A stretch of DNA of 64,000 nucleotides from Mycoplasmataceae bacterium (GTDB lineage Bacteria > Bacillota_I > Bacilli_A > Mycoplasmatales > Mycoplasmoidaceae), in the NCBI GenBank assembly GCA_031262935.1, contig JAISGU010000022.1, forward strand, positions 1-64,000, read 5' to 3'. Numbering within the stretch: the first letter of the stretch is position 1; each line of letters starts with the position of its first letter. The notes beneath the pieces were generated by a model. It saw only the letters and a program-made list of their open reading frames with translations. It did no database searches and had not been told where the DNA came from. Positions 53,381-63,150 of the stretch are shown in pieces. A program made the translations under genes and the position numbers.

Positions 53381-54172
53381 TTATTGTTTGATAAAAGTTT
53401 TTTGTAATTTATCAATATAGTTTTTTAAATCACAATTAAAACATAAACTAAATATTGAATTTACTTTAGTAATTGAAATATTTTGATTTGGTTTAATAGT
53501 CATTACTCTCATGCCATCAATAATTAAATCACATCGTTGAGCTGATTTGAAATTATTTAAGGTAATAGTTGTATCAGTCCCGTTAACAATCAATGGCGAA
53601 TTAAACGAAAGATGTTTGGTGTGGTTGGTTGGTGATAGTTCAACTAATTCCATCACATCAACATTTGGCATAATGATTGCTCCACCATTTGACTTTGCTT
53701 GTCCAGTTGCACCAGTTCTTGTTGATACTAAAATACCCGTCCCCATATAGTTTTCATATAAAGTTTTATTAATATAAACATCAAGTTTAACGGTATTCAA
53801 TGATTGAACAACAACTTCATTCATCGCATTATAGATTTTTTGATTATCAATATTAATTTGTAATAATTGCGGATGAATGAAGTTGTTAGGATTTAAAACT
53901 TCTTTTAAAATACTATTGATTTGAGTTTGATTAAACTTTGCATAAAAACCAATTGTCCCACTATTAATACAAACGATTTTAATAGGTTTGTTATAACAAT
54001 TCCTTAAAAATCTAACATAAGTTCCATCCCCTCCAATTACAAATAAATATTCATAATTTTTAGAATTCAATTTTCAATGATGTTTTAATAAATAATTAGT
54101 TAATTTATTAGCAACAATCTGTGAATTTTTATCAATATTTTTTTGAATATAAAAATTATGAATATTACTCAT
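53381..54172 (-). CDS. nadK: NAD kinase
   Basis: The 263-residue enzyme phosphorylates NAD to NADP. The catalytic FVIGGDGTYVRFL is near residue 50, INSGTIGFYAKF follows, then YNAMNEVVVQS, and the GTGILVSTRTGATGQAKSNGG loop in place of the usual D-G...STPTGSTAYALSAGG. Start ATG 54172 overlaps the Spx/ArsC gene by 8 nt. It supplies NADP for FolD, TrxB and possibly the alcohol dehydrogenase. Confidence 0.9.
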
Positions 54173-54617
54173 GGAATCCCTCATCTTTAGCTAGAATACA
54201 TTCATTAGCAAATTCACATGGGAATTTGTTATTAATAGAGATTTTTTTAGTATTACTATTTAAAAATATTTGAATATCTTCTGAATTATATCCAACAAGC
54301 AAACGATATGGTTTATCGTTTTCATATTGAAGAATAATCGGTCTTGACAATATTTCTGGTTTTTCAAGAATTAAATTAATGACTTCTTTAATGGGCATTT
54401 CATTAATTTGATTCTGATATTTTTTATATGTCTTACTTCTTACTGATAAGATGTCTTCAAAACCATTTTCGGTTAATGAAAGAATATCGAGCAATTCTTG
54501 TTTATCTAAAGGTGTTTTAGTAAAGTCTTTAGTAATGAATTGAATATTATTTTTTTTAAAATATTCATCAACCTTTTTACAACCTAAACAAGCGTTACTT
54601 ATAAAAAGTTTTATCAT
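54165..54617 (-). CDS. Spx/ArsC-family protein
   Basis: A 150-residue thioredoxin-fold protein. C-x-x-C redox motif NACLGCKKVDEYF at residue 8, and the family R-P pair in EKPEILSRPIILQYENDKPYRLLVGYN. In Firmicutes such proteins (Spx, MgsR) bind RNA polymerase and direct the thiol-stress response; mollicutes keep one or two. Overlaps nadK and is probably co-transcribed with it. Confidence 0.82.
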   Translation of the reverse strand: MIKLFISNACLGCKKVDEYFKKNNIQFITKDFTKTPLDKQELLDILSLTENGFEDILSVRSKTYKKYQNQINEMPIKEVINLILEKPEILSRPIILQYENDKPYRLLVGYNSEDIQIFLNSNTKKISINNKFPCEFANECILAKDEGFHE

Positions 54618-54639
54618 AGCAATGATTATAAGTAAACTT

Positions 54640-54645
54640 TATAAT
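54640..54645 (+). promoter_or_regulatory. TATAAT -10 box for der-gpsA
   Basis: A perfect TATAAT ending 6 nt before the der ATG; likely leaderless. Confidence 0.55.
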
Positions 54646-54651
54646 TAACTT

Positions 54652-55980
54652 ATGTTAAAAGTCGCTTTAGTTGGTAAACCAAATGTCGGTAAATCAACAT
54701 TATTCAATCGAATTATTTCTCATAAAAAATCCATTGTTGATGATCAACCTGGAGTTACAAGGGATCGTATTTACAGTGATGCTGAATGATTAAATATTCC
54801 CTTCACATTAATTGATACAGGGGGATTAACCAATAAAAATGTATCTTTCCAAAAAAATATAGAACAACAAGTTCTATATGCAATTGACGAAGCAGATATT
54901 ATTGTTTTTATTGTTTCATCAAAAGAAGGTATTAATAACGAAGATTATTATGTTGCTAAGATTTTAAAGAAACATAAATCTAAAAATGTAATCTTAGCAA
55001 TTAATAAATCTGAAAATGATAAAAAAGAAAATATCAACACATATTATTCATTAGGTTTTGGTAAACCATTTTATATTTCAGCTGAACATAGTATTGGTAT
55101 TGGTGATTTATTAGATGAAGTTATTAAAAATAAAAGTGGTTTAACAAAACAAGATGATATTGCATTATCATTTTGTATTATTGGTAGACCTAATGTTGGT
55201 AAGTCAACATTAGTCAATACTATTGTTCACGAACAAAGAGTAATTGCTTCACCGATTGCTCATACAACAAGAGATAGTATTGATGTTAAATTTAAATACA
55301 ATAAAGAAAATTACGTCATTATTGATACAGCGGGATTAAGACGAAAAGGAAAAATTACAGACCGTATTGAAAAATACGCTGTAATGAGAACTGAACAAGC
55401 TATTGAAAGAAGTCAGTGTGTTTTATTTATGTTAGATGGTAGCGAAGAATTTAATGAACAAGATGAAGTTGTTGGAGGCTTAGCTTTTAAAGCAAACATT
55501 CCAACAATTATCGTTGTTAATAAGTGAGATAAAGTAAATAAAGATGATAAAACGATGTCTAATATGACAAAATTAATTAGACAGCGTTTTAAGTATTTAT
55601 CATGAGCACCAATTATTTTTATTAGTGCTAGTGAAGAAAAAAGAATTCAAACAATCTTTGAAACATTTAAAAAAATTAAAGAACAATTATCTATTAATAT
55701 TTCAACATCATTATTAAATGATGTCATTGCTAAAGCACAAATTAGTAATCCACCACCAAAGTTTAAAGGTGGTAGACCAAACTTATCATATGCTACACAA
55801 GTTAAAGGTAAAGTACCAACTTTTGTAGTGTTTGGTAATGATCCTAAATTTATTCATCTTTCATATATGAGATATATTGAGAATCAAATTAGACATTCCT
55901 TTGGAATTGATATTGTTCCTATTACCGTATACTTTAAAGATAAGAATGCGAGAATTAGGGGAGCAAGGGAGGACAGATAA
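54652..55980 (+). CDS. der: Der (EngA), double-GTPase ribosome assembly factor
   Basis: The 442-residue protein has two tandem GTPase domains and a KH-like C-terminal domain, and acts in 50S subunit assembly. G1 motifs [12 protein letters not shown] (residue 8) and [12 protein letters not shown] (near 180), G3 DTGG and DTAG, and G4 NKSE and NKWD. NKSE is a small departure from NKxD in the first domain. Followed by gpsA with a TAATG overlap. Confidence 0.96.
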
Positions 55981-56969
55981 TGGCTAAAGTTGCAGTATTA
56001 GGAACTGGTGCATGAGGTACAGCGTTAGCGAATATCTTATTAGAAAATAATAATGATGTTTATATGTGAGGTATTGATCATAAAGAGATTAATGATTTAA
56101 ATCATCAATTGAATACCAAGTATTTTAATAAACAAAAACTTTATAAGAAACCAAGTTTAGTTACTAACCAAATTGCACAAATATTTAAAAATAAACCAAC
56201 ATTTATTTTGTTAGCTGTTCCATCCGTTTTTATTGAATCAACTATTAAAAAATTTATTAATCTATTAAATTACAAGTGTATTGTCATTAATGTTGCTAAA
56301 GGATTAAATCAAGATACTAATAAAACTTGGTTTCCTTCAATAAAAAAAATGATGGGTAACAAATGCAAAGGAATTGTTACATTAATTGGCCCATCATTTG
56401 CTATTGAAGTTTTTAAAGGAGCACCAACAATTGTCAACACGATTAGCGATAATCTTGCTTGTTGTCGAATTGTTAATGCACTTTTCAATAATTCACATTT
56501 TAAATGTGTGGAAACAAAAGATGTGATTGGTGCAGAAATATTAGGAGCATTAAAAAATGTTATGGCTATTGCTATGGGTGTAGCATATGAACTTCACGCC
56601 TCAATTAACACTAGAGCAGCTATGTTATCAGAAGCCGTAAAAGAAATTAGTAAAGTTGTAAAGATTTATGGTGGTGATATTAATACTATTACTCAGTTTT
56701 GTGGAATTGGTGATATTTATTTAACTTGTACTGATGATAAATCACGTAATTTCTCTTTTGGTAAACAAGTTGCAAAAGTAGGGATTAAGAATACTCTTAA
56801 AAATAATGTCAAAACAGTTGAGGGTTATTTATCAACTAAGATAATCTATAAAGTTATCAAAAAATATCGTGTTAATGCTCCAATTTTTGATGGTATCTAT
56901 GAAGTCTTATTTGAAAATAAAAATCCAAAAACATTTGTTCCAGACATCATTAAAAAAATTATTGATTAA
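55980..56969 (+). CDS. gpsA: Glycerol-3-phosphate dehydrogenase [NAD(P)+]
   Basis: A 329-residue enzyme making sn-glycerol 3-phosphate for phospholipids. Rossmann motif VAVLGTGAWGTALANIL at the N-terminus, KGLNQDTNK, GPSFAIEVFKGAPT, the catalytic Lys in GALKNVMAIAMG, and the substrate-binding DDKSRNFSFGKQV near residue 255. A strong Shine-Dalgarno (GGGAGG) lies in the der 3' end and the ATG overlaps its stop. Confidence 0.95.
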
Positions 56970-57002
56970 TTTTTAATTATTTTTGTATATTTATTTCCCA
57001 AT

Positions 57003-57296
57003 ATGTCAAAACCATTATCTAAACCACAAATAATCACAGAATTACAAGTGAATACAAACTTGATGAAAAAAGATATTATTAAAGTATTTGATGCTTTAGA
57101 AAAGATTGTTAAAGAACAAATTATTAAAAATAAAAAAATTAAACTTATGAATTTTGGGACTTTAGTTTTAAAAGATACTAAAGACCGAATGGGTGTAAAT
57201 CCTAAAACAAAAGAAAAGATGAAAATTAATGGTAGAAAAACTATTAAATTAATTGTGTCTGACCATTTAAAAAAGATGGCTTTAAAAATTAAATAA
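57003..57296 (+). CDS. hup: HU-family DNA-binding protein
   Basis: A 97-residue histone-like protein with helical N-terminus (SKPQIITELQVNTNLMKKDIIKVFDALEKIV) and the DNA-binding arm region MNFGTLVLKDTKDRMGVNPKTKEKMKI. The usual R-x-x-R-x-G-R-NP reads KDRMGVNP. It would compact DNA as HU or IHF. Confidence 0.88.
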   Translation: MSKPLSKPQIITELQVNTNLMKKDIIKVFDALEKIVKEQIIKNKKIKLMNFGTLVLKDTKDRMGVNPKTKEKMKINGRKTIKLIVSDHLKKMALKIK

Positions 57297-57301
57297 TCAT
57301 T

Positions 57302-57865
57302 TTAAAAAACATTAAAAAATAAATATGAATTTCAAGATAAATCATCAAGATTGCATTTATATGTAGATTGATCTTTTATGTATTGTCATTTAGATGATGT
57401 TTTTACATCTAAAGATGTAAAACTATCATTATTTTTAATGTTTGTAATAGTGAATTCAGAAAGGAAATTACAAGCAAATGTGGCAGAAGTTATTGGATTA
57501 ATAAAACTTCCATTTTCATCTAATTCAATTTTAGAAATAGATGGTTTATTCTTTTTAGAAAAATCACTTGCAATTTTATAAACAATTTCTCAATAAATTT
57601 GTGTACTAATATATTTAGAGCCCTTATTATCAAAGTCTTCTCACTTTATTGAGTTACCATTTCAGCTGGTATCGATTCTTGTTTTTGCAATCTCTTTAGC
57701 GTAATTAGCGTCTTTAGAAGAATCGATTTTTAATTCATCTCCAACTTTAATATCTTGATAAGGGTTGGTTTTGGCACAACTTGTAGTAGAAATAATAGTA
57801 GGAACAGAAGCAGTTAATAAAAAACTACTAATAATTCATTTAAAACTACTTTGTTTTATTTTCAT
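57302..57865 (-). CDS. Secreted lipoprotein, function unknown
   Basis: A 187-residue lipoprotein: basic start MKIKQSSFKW, hydrophobic stretch, lipobox STTSC at residues ~27-31. The mature domain contains IKVGDELKIDSSKDANYAKEIAK and several Trp from TGA. No recognised domain. Its start lies within the rpsT end (20-nt overlap, same strand), so it is probably transcribed with rpsT. It ends 5 nt past the convergent HU gene. Confidence 0.75.
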
Positions 57866-58124
57866 TTGTATTAATTTTAATAGGTTGTTTTTTATTAACT
57901 GCTTTTGCTAATCTAGATTTAAGTCGATTAGCTTTGTTTTTATGCATTTTGCCTTTAGAAGCAACTGAATCAATGGTTTTATATGCTTTTGCTAAATCTT
58001 TTGAATCTTGAGTTGTTCTAACTTTTTTAGTTTGAGAACGGTATGCTGTTACATAACCTTTATTAATTCTTGTTCTTCTTGCAGTCTTTCTAATGTTCTT
58101 AATGTTTGCTTTAATGTTTGCCAT
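57846..58124 (-). CDS. rpsT: Ribosomal protein S20
   Basis: A 92-residue, very basic helical protein. NIRKTARRTRINKGYVTAYRSQTKKV and GKMHKNKANRLKSRLAKAVN are the S20 hallmarks. Ribosome site AGGACT precedes ATG 58124. A longer C-terminal tail (KKQPIKINTNENKTK) reaches into the next gene. Confidence 0.94.
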   Translation of the reverse strand: MANIKANIKNIRKTARRTRINKGYVTAYRSQTKKVRTTQDSKDLAKAYKTIDSVASKGKMHKNKANRLKSRLAKAVNKKQPIKINTNENKTK

Positions 58125-58165
58125 TATTAGTCCTATTGTGTCTATTGAAAAGTGTAATCATTATA

Positions 58166-58171
58166 TATAAT
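58166..58171 (+). promoter_or_regulatory. TATAAT -10 box for the 58181 gene
   Basis: A perfect TATAAT ending 9 nt before the ATG. Confidence 0.5.
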
Positions 58172-58180
58172 AATCACCTG

Positions 58181-58435
58181 ATGTTAGATAAAAAAGTTGA
58201 TGAACAAAATAACCGTCTTTATAAGCATATAAATTCAGTTAAATTAGGTATTGAAAATGATTTACAAGAAAATGTTTCCTATAAATTAATAAATTTAAAA
58301 CCTACTTTAACTAAAGTAAAAAAATACGCTACTAAACATCAATTAAATAAAAAAAGAATTGATTTTATTGACACATTAACTGACACTGTTGCTTTTCTTA
58401 TAAAAAATTTATTAATGGAGACACAAAAAGAATAA
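58181..58435 (+). CDS. Small helical protein, function unknown
   Basis: An 84-residue protein, MLDKKVDEQNNRLYKHINSV..., predicted all-helical and basic, ending FLIKNLLMETQKE. No domain recognised. It is immediately followed (1 nt) by the membrane-anchored 58437 gene and then fmt, so the three form an operon. Confidence 0.6.
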   Translation: MLDKKVDEQNNRLYKHINSVKLGIENDLQENVSYKLINLKPTLTKVKKYATKHQLNKKRIDFIDTLTDTVAFLIKNLLMETQKE

Positions 58436-58436
58436 T

Positions 58437-59138
58437 ATGAGTTCAATGTTGCCAATTATTATTTTAATTGCAATAGCTGCAATTGGTATTCCGATTTATC
58501 TAAAACGTAAAAAAGGAAAGACTACAGCTATTTCTATTAGTAATAGAAAAAACAAGGATGAAGTTTGAAAAACAATCAAACAATATCTTAAAGATAGTAA
58601 TGATTTCGGGAAAGAAATCATTGATTGCTATGTTGCTAAAAGAAATAGTATCGATTACATTAATCCCAATTTACCTAGATATTTAAAAGATAAAAAAAGA
58701 GCAGAAGTTAAAATACGTAAGTGACAATTTCAACAAGAAAAATTACTTGCTAAGAAAAATCATAAGAAAGTTTTTGCACCAAAAGAAAGAGATTTGTATG
58801 TTGTTTGTTTTACAACAAAACAAATTAAAAATGGTGTTGTTGATCAACCACGAGCAATTGAGTGTGAAGTTGTTAATACAAGAGTTAATAAAAAAGAATG
58901 AGATCGTAAGATCTTAATTAATCAATTATTAAATTATGATCAAGAAATGGAATGGATTGCACCATTAAAATATAATGAACAACAAAAAAATAAGAAAACT
59001 ATTAAACAGCAACAAATTGAATCAAAAAGAAAAGAAAAAAGAGAATCAAAAATTAAGCAAAAAAATAAAAACAAAATTGAGAAAGCTAAATCAAAAGCAT
59101 TAAAAAAACAGGAGAAGAATAAAAAACATGTCAAATAA
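58437..59138 (+). CDS. Membrane-anchored Lys-rich protein, function unknown
   Basis: A 233-residue protein with one N-terminal transmembrane helix (MLPIIILIAIAAIGIPIYL, residues 4-22), a basic soluble middle (FAPKERDLYVVCFTTKQIKNGVVDQPRAIECEVVNTR), and a strongly basic coiled-coil tail from residue ~180 dominated by K, Q and E. The topology places a charged tail in the cytoplasm, possibly touching RNA or ribosomes. Its end overlaps fmt by 11 nt. Not a family I recognise. Confidence 0.65.
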
Positions 59139-60060
59139 TGTTGTCTTTTTTGGAACTCCCAAAATTGCTGCTAATTGTTTACAAGCACTCTTGGATACAA
59201 AAGTTAATGTTGTTGGTGTTGTCACTAAAGTTGATGGCAAAGTTGGAAGAAAACAAACCATTCAATTCTCTGAAGTTAAACAATTAGCACTACAAAATAA
59301 TTTAAAGATATTTCAACCAAATAAATTAGTTGATATTGAAAGTGAACTGTGTTCACTTAATGCTGATTTGTTTGTTGTTTGTGCTTATGGAAAAATTATT
59401 CCTGAAAGTATTTTTAATATTCCGAAATATCACACAGTTAACGTTCATACTTCCTTATTACCAAAATGAAGGGGTGGTGCGCCAATTCATTATGCAATTT
59501 TGAATGGAGATCAAAAAACTGGAGTTAGTTTAATGTATGTCGCTAAAGAATTAGATGCAGGTAATGTTATTAAGCAATTTGAAATACCAATCAATGAAGA
59601 TGAAACATACATTTCGCTTTACGATAAATTATCTAACTTATCATATAAAGTCATTAAAGAGAATATTCACGATTTATTCAATCAGAATGTTAAATCTATT
59701 TCACAAGATAATTCAAAAGTTACATATGCTAGAGTTATTTCACGAGAAGATGAGAGAATCAATTGAAATAAATCAGCAAAAGAAATTGATGCCAAAGTTA
59801 GGGGACTATATGATGAACCAATTGCTTATAGCATGTACAATGGTTTAAATATTAAAATTGCCCACTGTTCAATCACAAATTTAATAGCTAAAGGGACTCC
59901 TGGACAAATTAATGAGATTTCTAAAAAAGGTATTTTTGTAAATACAAATGATTATCAAATCTGTATCGATACTTTACAAATTCCTGGTAAAAAAATGATT
60001 ACCGTAAATGAAATGTTGAATGGTAATCACGTTTTTACAATTGATGGTAAATTTATTTAA
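59128..60060 (+). CDS. fmt: Methionyl-tRNA formyltransferase
   Basis: A 310-residue enzyme that formylates initiator Met-tRNA using 10-formyl-THF from FolD. NVVFFGTPKIAANCLQALL at the start, CAYGKIIPESIFN, and the signature [24 protein letters not shown] with catalytic Asn, His and downstream Asp (KELDAGNVI). The C-terminal OB-like tRNA-binding domain spans residues ~210-310. Two TGA Trp codons. Confidence 0.96.
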
Positions 60061-60084
60061 GTTATGTAATATAAATTACATATT

Positions 60085-61017
60085 GTGTCTGACATAATTA
60101 ATTCGAGAAGTATTATTAAGGACTTAATTAAAAACGGTTTAAATGTAGAAGACAAGCAACAGCTGTCTTATTATGTTAGTAATTTTAATTACAACATTTT
60201 TTTAAAAGGATATGGAAAAATCTTTATTGGTGAAAACAAACGATTTGATAAAGAAGCAACCGACACACAAATTATTGCTCTTTACAACTTTGATATGAAT
60301 ATGTCTAATCATATCTTAAGATGAATTTTACAAATTGAAAAAATTATTTCCACTAATGTTGTTTATGAAGCAATAAACTATTACAACATTAAGGATCATT
60401 GTTTATTAAAACTAAATACTGATACGATTAAAAATCGTATCTTAAAAAATCTATATAAAGTAACACCAAAAATTTCTTATGAAAATTTTTTATATAAAAT
60501 GGTTAAATATCTACCAAGTAATGAAATTAGTAGAGATTATGTTGAACATAATAAGCATGATGATATTTATAAATGAAGAAATTGTCCGCTTGATATCATG
60601 TGCTTAACCTGGTCATTTTCCACAACATTTTCATTTATGATTGCACTTAATGAAGAATTAAGAGATGGTATCTTATCTACTTTTGGTTTGAAAGCAGAAC
60701 ACATTCAAGGGTTTTATGATTTTATAAAGAACTTAATTGATTTAAGAAACGGTATTACGCATAATGAAATCATTTTTTCTAAAAAAATTAAATATCAGTC
60801 TAATGAACTCAAAGCAATGTATCAATTCATAACTAAAAAATCAATTTCCAATGAATTGAAATTAATTAATATTTTAGAGATTATTGAGTTTCTTACAAAG
60901 ACAAATAAACTTGTTAATTCCACAAAGTATTGATTTAAAAAACTAAATATTAAAACTATTTTTAAAAATAAAGTTGATATGATTTGTGGAAAAATCGGAG
61001 AAAATAAATATGACTAA
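60085..61017 (+). CDS. Abi_2 (AbiD/AbiF-like) putative abortive-infection protein
   Basis: A 310-residue protein of the Abi_2 family, known from phage-exclusion systems. Features: N-terminal ...NGLNVEDKQQLSYYVSNFNYNIF, the central ILQIEKIISTNVVYEAINYYN, WRNCPLDIMCLTWSFSTTFSFMI, and FIKNLIDLRNGITHNEIIF near residue 220 with the HEPN R-N-x-x-x-H ribonuclease motif. It starts at GTG 60085 and overlaps the NUDIX gene by 8 nt, wedged between fmt and the division cluster. No antitoxin-like partner is obvious other than the coupled NUDIX protein. Confidence 0.78.
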
Positions 61018-61576
61018 ATATCTTTATAAAAATAAGTGGGTTAGTTTAAAACAAACATCTAAAGGATTCGTATACGGCGAAAGAAGAAATGTTAATTCTA
61101 CTGCTTCACTTCTTTTCAAAAAAGAAAATAACAACTATAAGTTTTTATTAAGATATCAACCATTACCAGAATTAAAGCTTATTGACACTAATAAAATGAA
61201 ATGATCTACTCTATATCCGTGTTGTGTTACTGGCTCAATGGAAAAAAATGAAATTCCAATTGATAACGTCATTAAAGAAGTCTTAGAAGAAACAAACTAT
61301 ATAGTTTCTAAAAAAGATATTAAAGACTTTAATATAGTTGTTTCTTCTACTCAAATGAATGAGTGTGTTTACAATTTTATCATCGACATCACTAATGCTA
61401 AAAGGTTAAATAAAAAAGAAGGTGATGGGACTTTCTTTGAAAATATTTCTAAAAATAAATGAGTTAGTCATAATACGCTTAAAAAAATTTTATTATCTGA
61501 TAAGTCAATTCACTTATCATCGTTAGCAAGTTGTTATTTACTATTTGATAGTTACATTAACAAAAATAAAGCTTAG
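61010..61576 (+). CDS. NUDIX hydrolase-like protein
   Basis: A 188-residue protein. The NUDIX box is GSMEKNEIPIDNVIKEVLEETNY near residue 79, with E and EE metal ligands kept; the usual Arg is Lys and the last Gly is Asn. Flanking parts (TASLLFKKENNNYKFLLRYQP; CCVTGSME) fit a NUDIX fold. The substrate is unknown. Coupled to the Abi_2 gene by overlapping start and stop, so a joint function is possible. Confidence 0.72.
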
Positions 61577-61577
61577 G

Positions 61578-61583
61578 TATAAT
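61578..61583 (+). promoter_or_regulatory. TATAAT -10 box for the 61591 gene
   Basis: A perfect TATAAT directly after the NUDIX stop, ending 7 nt before the next ATG. Confidence 0.5.
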
Positions 61584-61590
61584 TTAGTTA

Positions 61591-61701
61591 ATGAAAAATA
61601 AACCATTATCAAAAAATCAAAAAGTTTTAGTATTAGTCATTAGTTTAATATTAATGTGCGGCTCAATCGCCGGTATGGTTTGTGCGATTATTTTTCTTTA
61701 A
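61591..61701 (+). CDS. 36-residue single-helix membrane protein
   Basis: MKNKPLSKNQKVLVLVISLI...VCAIIFL: a basic head and one transmembrane helix to the end. Its place just upstream of mraZ and its make-up resemble the small DUF4044 membrane proteins found before mraZ in lactic acid bacteria, but the sequence is too short to be sure. Has its own -10 box. Confidence 0.5.
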   Translation: MKNKPLSKNQKVLVLVISLILMCGSIAGMVCAIIFL

Positions 61702-61766
61702 AACTCCAAATATTATGTTTTACATTTAGTTAAATAAACATTTATTGCATATTTTTTATTTATATA

Positions 61767-61793
61767 TATAATAAGTGGTGGGAGAAAGTGGGA
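61767..61793 (+). promoter_or_regulatory. mraZ promoter and MraZ boxes
   Basis: A TATAAT (61767-61772) is followed by two TGGGA motifs at 61779-61783 and 61789-61793, exactly 10 bp apart, within a run of AAGTGG words. TGGG-type repeats with 5-bp spacers, and AAAGTGG words in mollicutes, are the known operators of MraZ. They overlap the start of transcription, as expected for control of the mraZ-rsmH-ftsA operon by its own product. Confidence 0.75.
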
Positions 61794-61797
61794 AAGA

Positions 61798-62229
61798 ATG
61801 TTTCTTGGAAAATTCAATCATTCATTAGATAATAAAAATCGTTTGTCTTTACCTAGCAAATTTGTTTGTAAATTACCTAAACAAATTTGTATAAGCAAGG
61901 GATTTGATGGTTGTTTAGAAATTAGGACACCAGCTGAGTTTCAAAAACGTTTAAATATTCTTACTGAAAAAGACGAGAATAAAAAAACTAATCGTGACTT
62001 GTTACGTATTTTTACAAACAACACTATAGAAGTCAATATTGATAAAGCAAATCGTATTTTAATTTCTAGTGAACTTCTAAAAGAAGCATCAATCATTAAA
62101 GATGTAGTTGTTTGTGGTAGTGCAAACAGAATTGAAATATGAGATGTTAAAAAATATCAAGAATTTGTTAACCGTGTTCAACCAAAATATGAAGAACTTG
62201 CTGAAAAAGATGGAAGGTGGTTGTCATAA
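61798..62229 (+). CDS. mraZ: MraZ transcriptional regulator
   Basis: A 143-residue protein with two SpoVT/AbrB-like halves: MFLGKFNHSLDNKNRLSLPSKF and TIEVNIDKANRILISSELLKEA. It forms a ring-shaped oligomer that binds TGGG repeats before its own operon. GFDGCLEI is also typical. The stop overlaps the rsmH ATG. Confidence 0.96.
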
Positions 62230-63149
62230 TGTTACACACGCCTGTTTTGTTAAATGAAGTAGTTGATTTAATGAATGTTAAACCCAATGGGATTTATACT
62301 GATGCAACCGCTGGCAGGGGTGGACACAGTAAAGAAATTCTTAAACGTTTGAGTTCGTCTGGTAAATTAATTTGTATAGATACAGATATAGAGGCAATTC
62401 ATTTTTTAAAAGATGAATTTAAAAATGATTCGCGTGTAATTGTATTACATGATAATTTTAAAAATATTAAAAATCTTTTAAAAAATGAATCTATTAAAGG
62501 GGTAGATGGGATTTTATTAGATTTAGGTGTTTCTAGTCCAATGTTTGATGATGCTAATAGAGGATTTAGTTATCAACATAATGTGAAACTTGATATGCGC
62601 ATGGATCAAGAACAAAAGTTGGATGCCTATTTTGTTGTAAACAAATATGATGAAAAACAATTAACTTCAATTTTTAAAAAATATGGCGAAATCAATGATT
62701 GTAAAAATACGGTAAGAGCAATTATTAATTATCGAAAAAATAAAACAATTGAATCAACAAATGAGCTTGTAGAAATTATTAAAAAATCAATTAATCCTAA
62801 AAAACTACATTTAAAAAAACATCCTGCCACAAAATATTTTCAAGCTATAAGAATTGAAGTTAACCATGAAATAGAAAACTTAAATCTATTTTTAAACGAG
62901 ATTAATAACTTATTAAATATATGTGGAAGAGCTTTAATAATTAGTTTCCACTCATTAGAAGACAGAATGGTTAAACAAAAGTTTAATTATCTTTCAACTG
63001 TTCACATTCCTAAAGAAGTTCCTATAAAAGATGAGAAAGTTAATTTTAAACTTATTAATAAAAAACCAATTATTGCTACAGAAAATGAAATTAATAACAA
63101 TTATCGTTCTAGAAGTGCAAAACTTCGTGTAATAGAGAGGATTAGATAA
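62229..63149 (+). CDS. rsmH: RsmH, 16S rRNA m4C1402 methyltransferase
   Basis: A 306-residue SAM-dependent methyltransferase. The HTPVLLNEVVDLM start, DATAGRGGHSKEIL, GILLDLGVSSPMFDDANRGFSYQ, the substrate-region RMDQEQKLDAYFVVN, and FQAIRIEVNHEIENL plus SFHSLEDRMVK are complete. Coupled to mraZ by TAATG, with ftsA starting one nucleotide after its stop. Confidence 0.96.
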   Translation: MLHTPVLLNEVVDLMNVKPNGIYTDATAGRGGHSKEILKRLSSSGKLICIDTDIEAIHFLKDEFKNDSRVIVLHDNFKNIKNLLKNESIKGVDGILLDLGVSSPMFDDANRGFSYQHNVKLDMRMDQEQKLDAYFVVNKYDEKQLTSIFKKYGEINDCKNTVRAIINYRKNKTIESTNELVEIIKKSINPKKLHLKKHPATKYFQAIRIEVNHEIENLNLFLNEINNLLNICGRALIISFHSLEDRMVKQKFNYLSTVHIPKEVPIKDEKVNFKLINKKPIIATENEINNNYRSRSAKLRVIERIR

Positions 63150-63150
63150 T

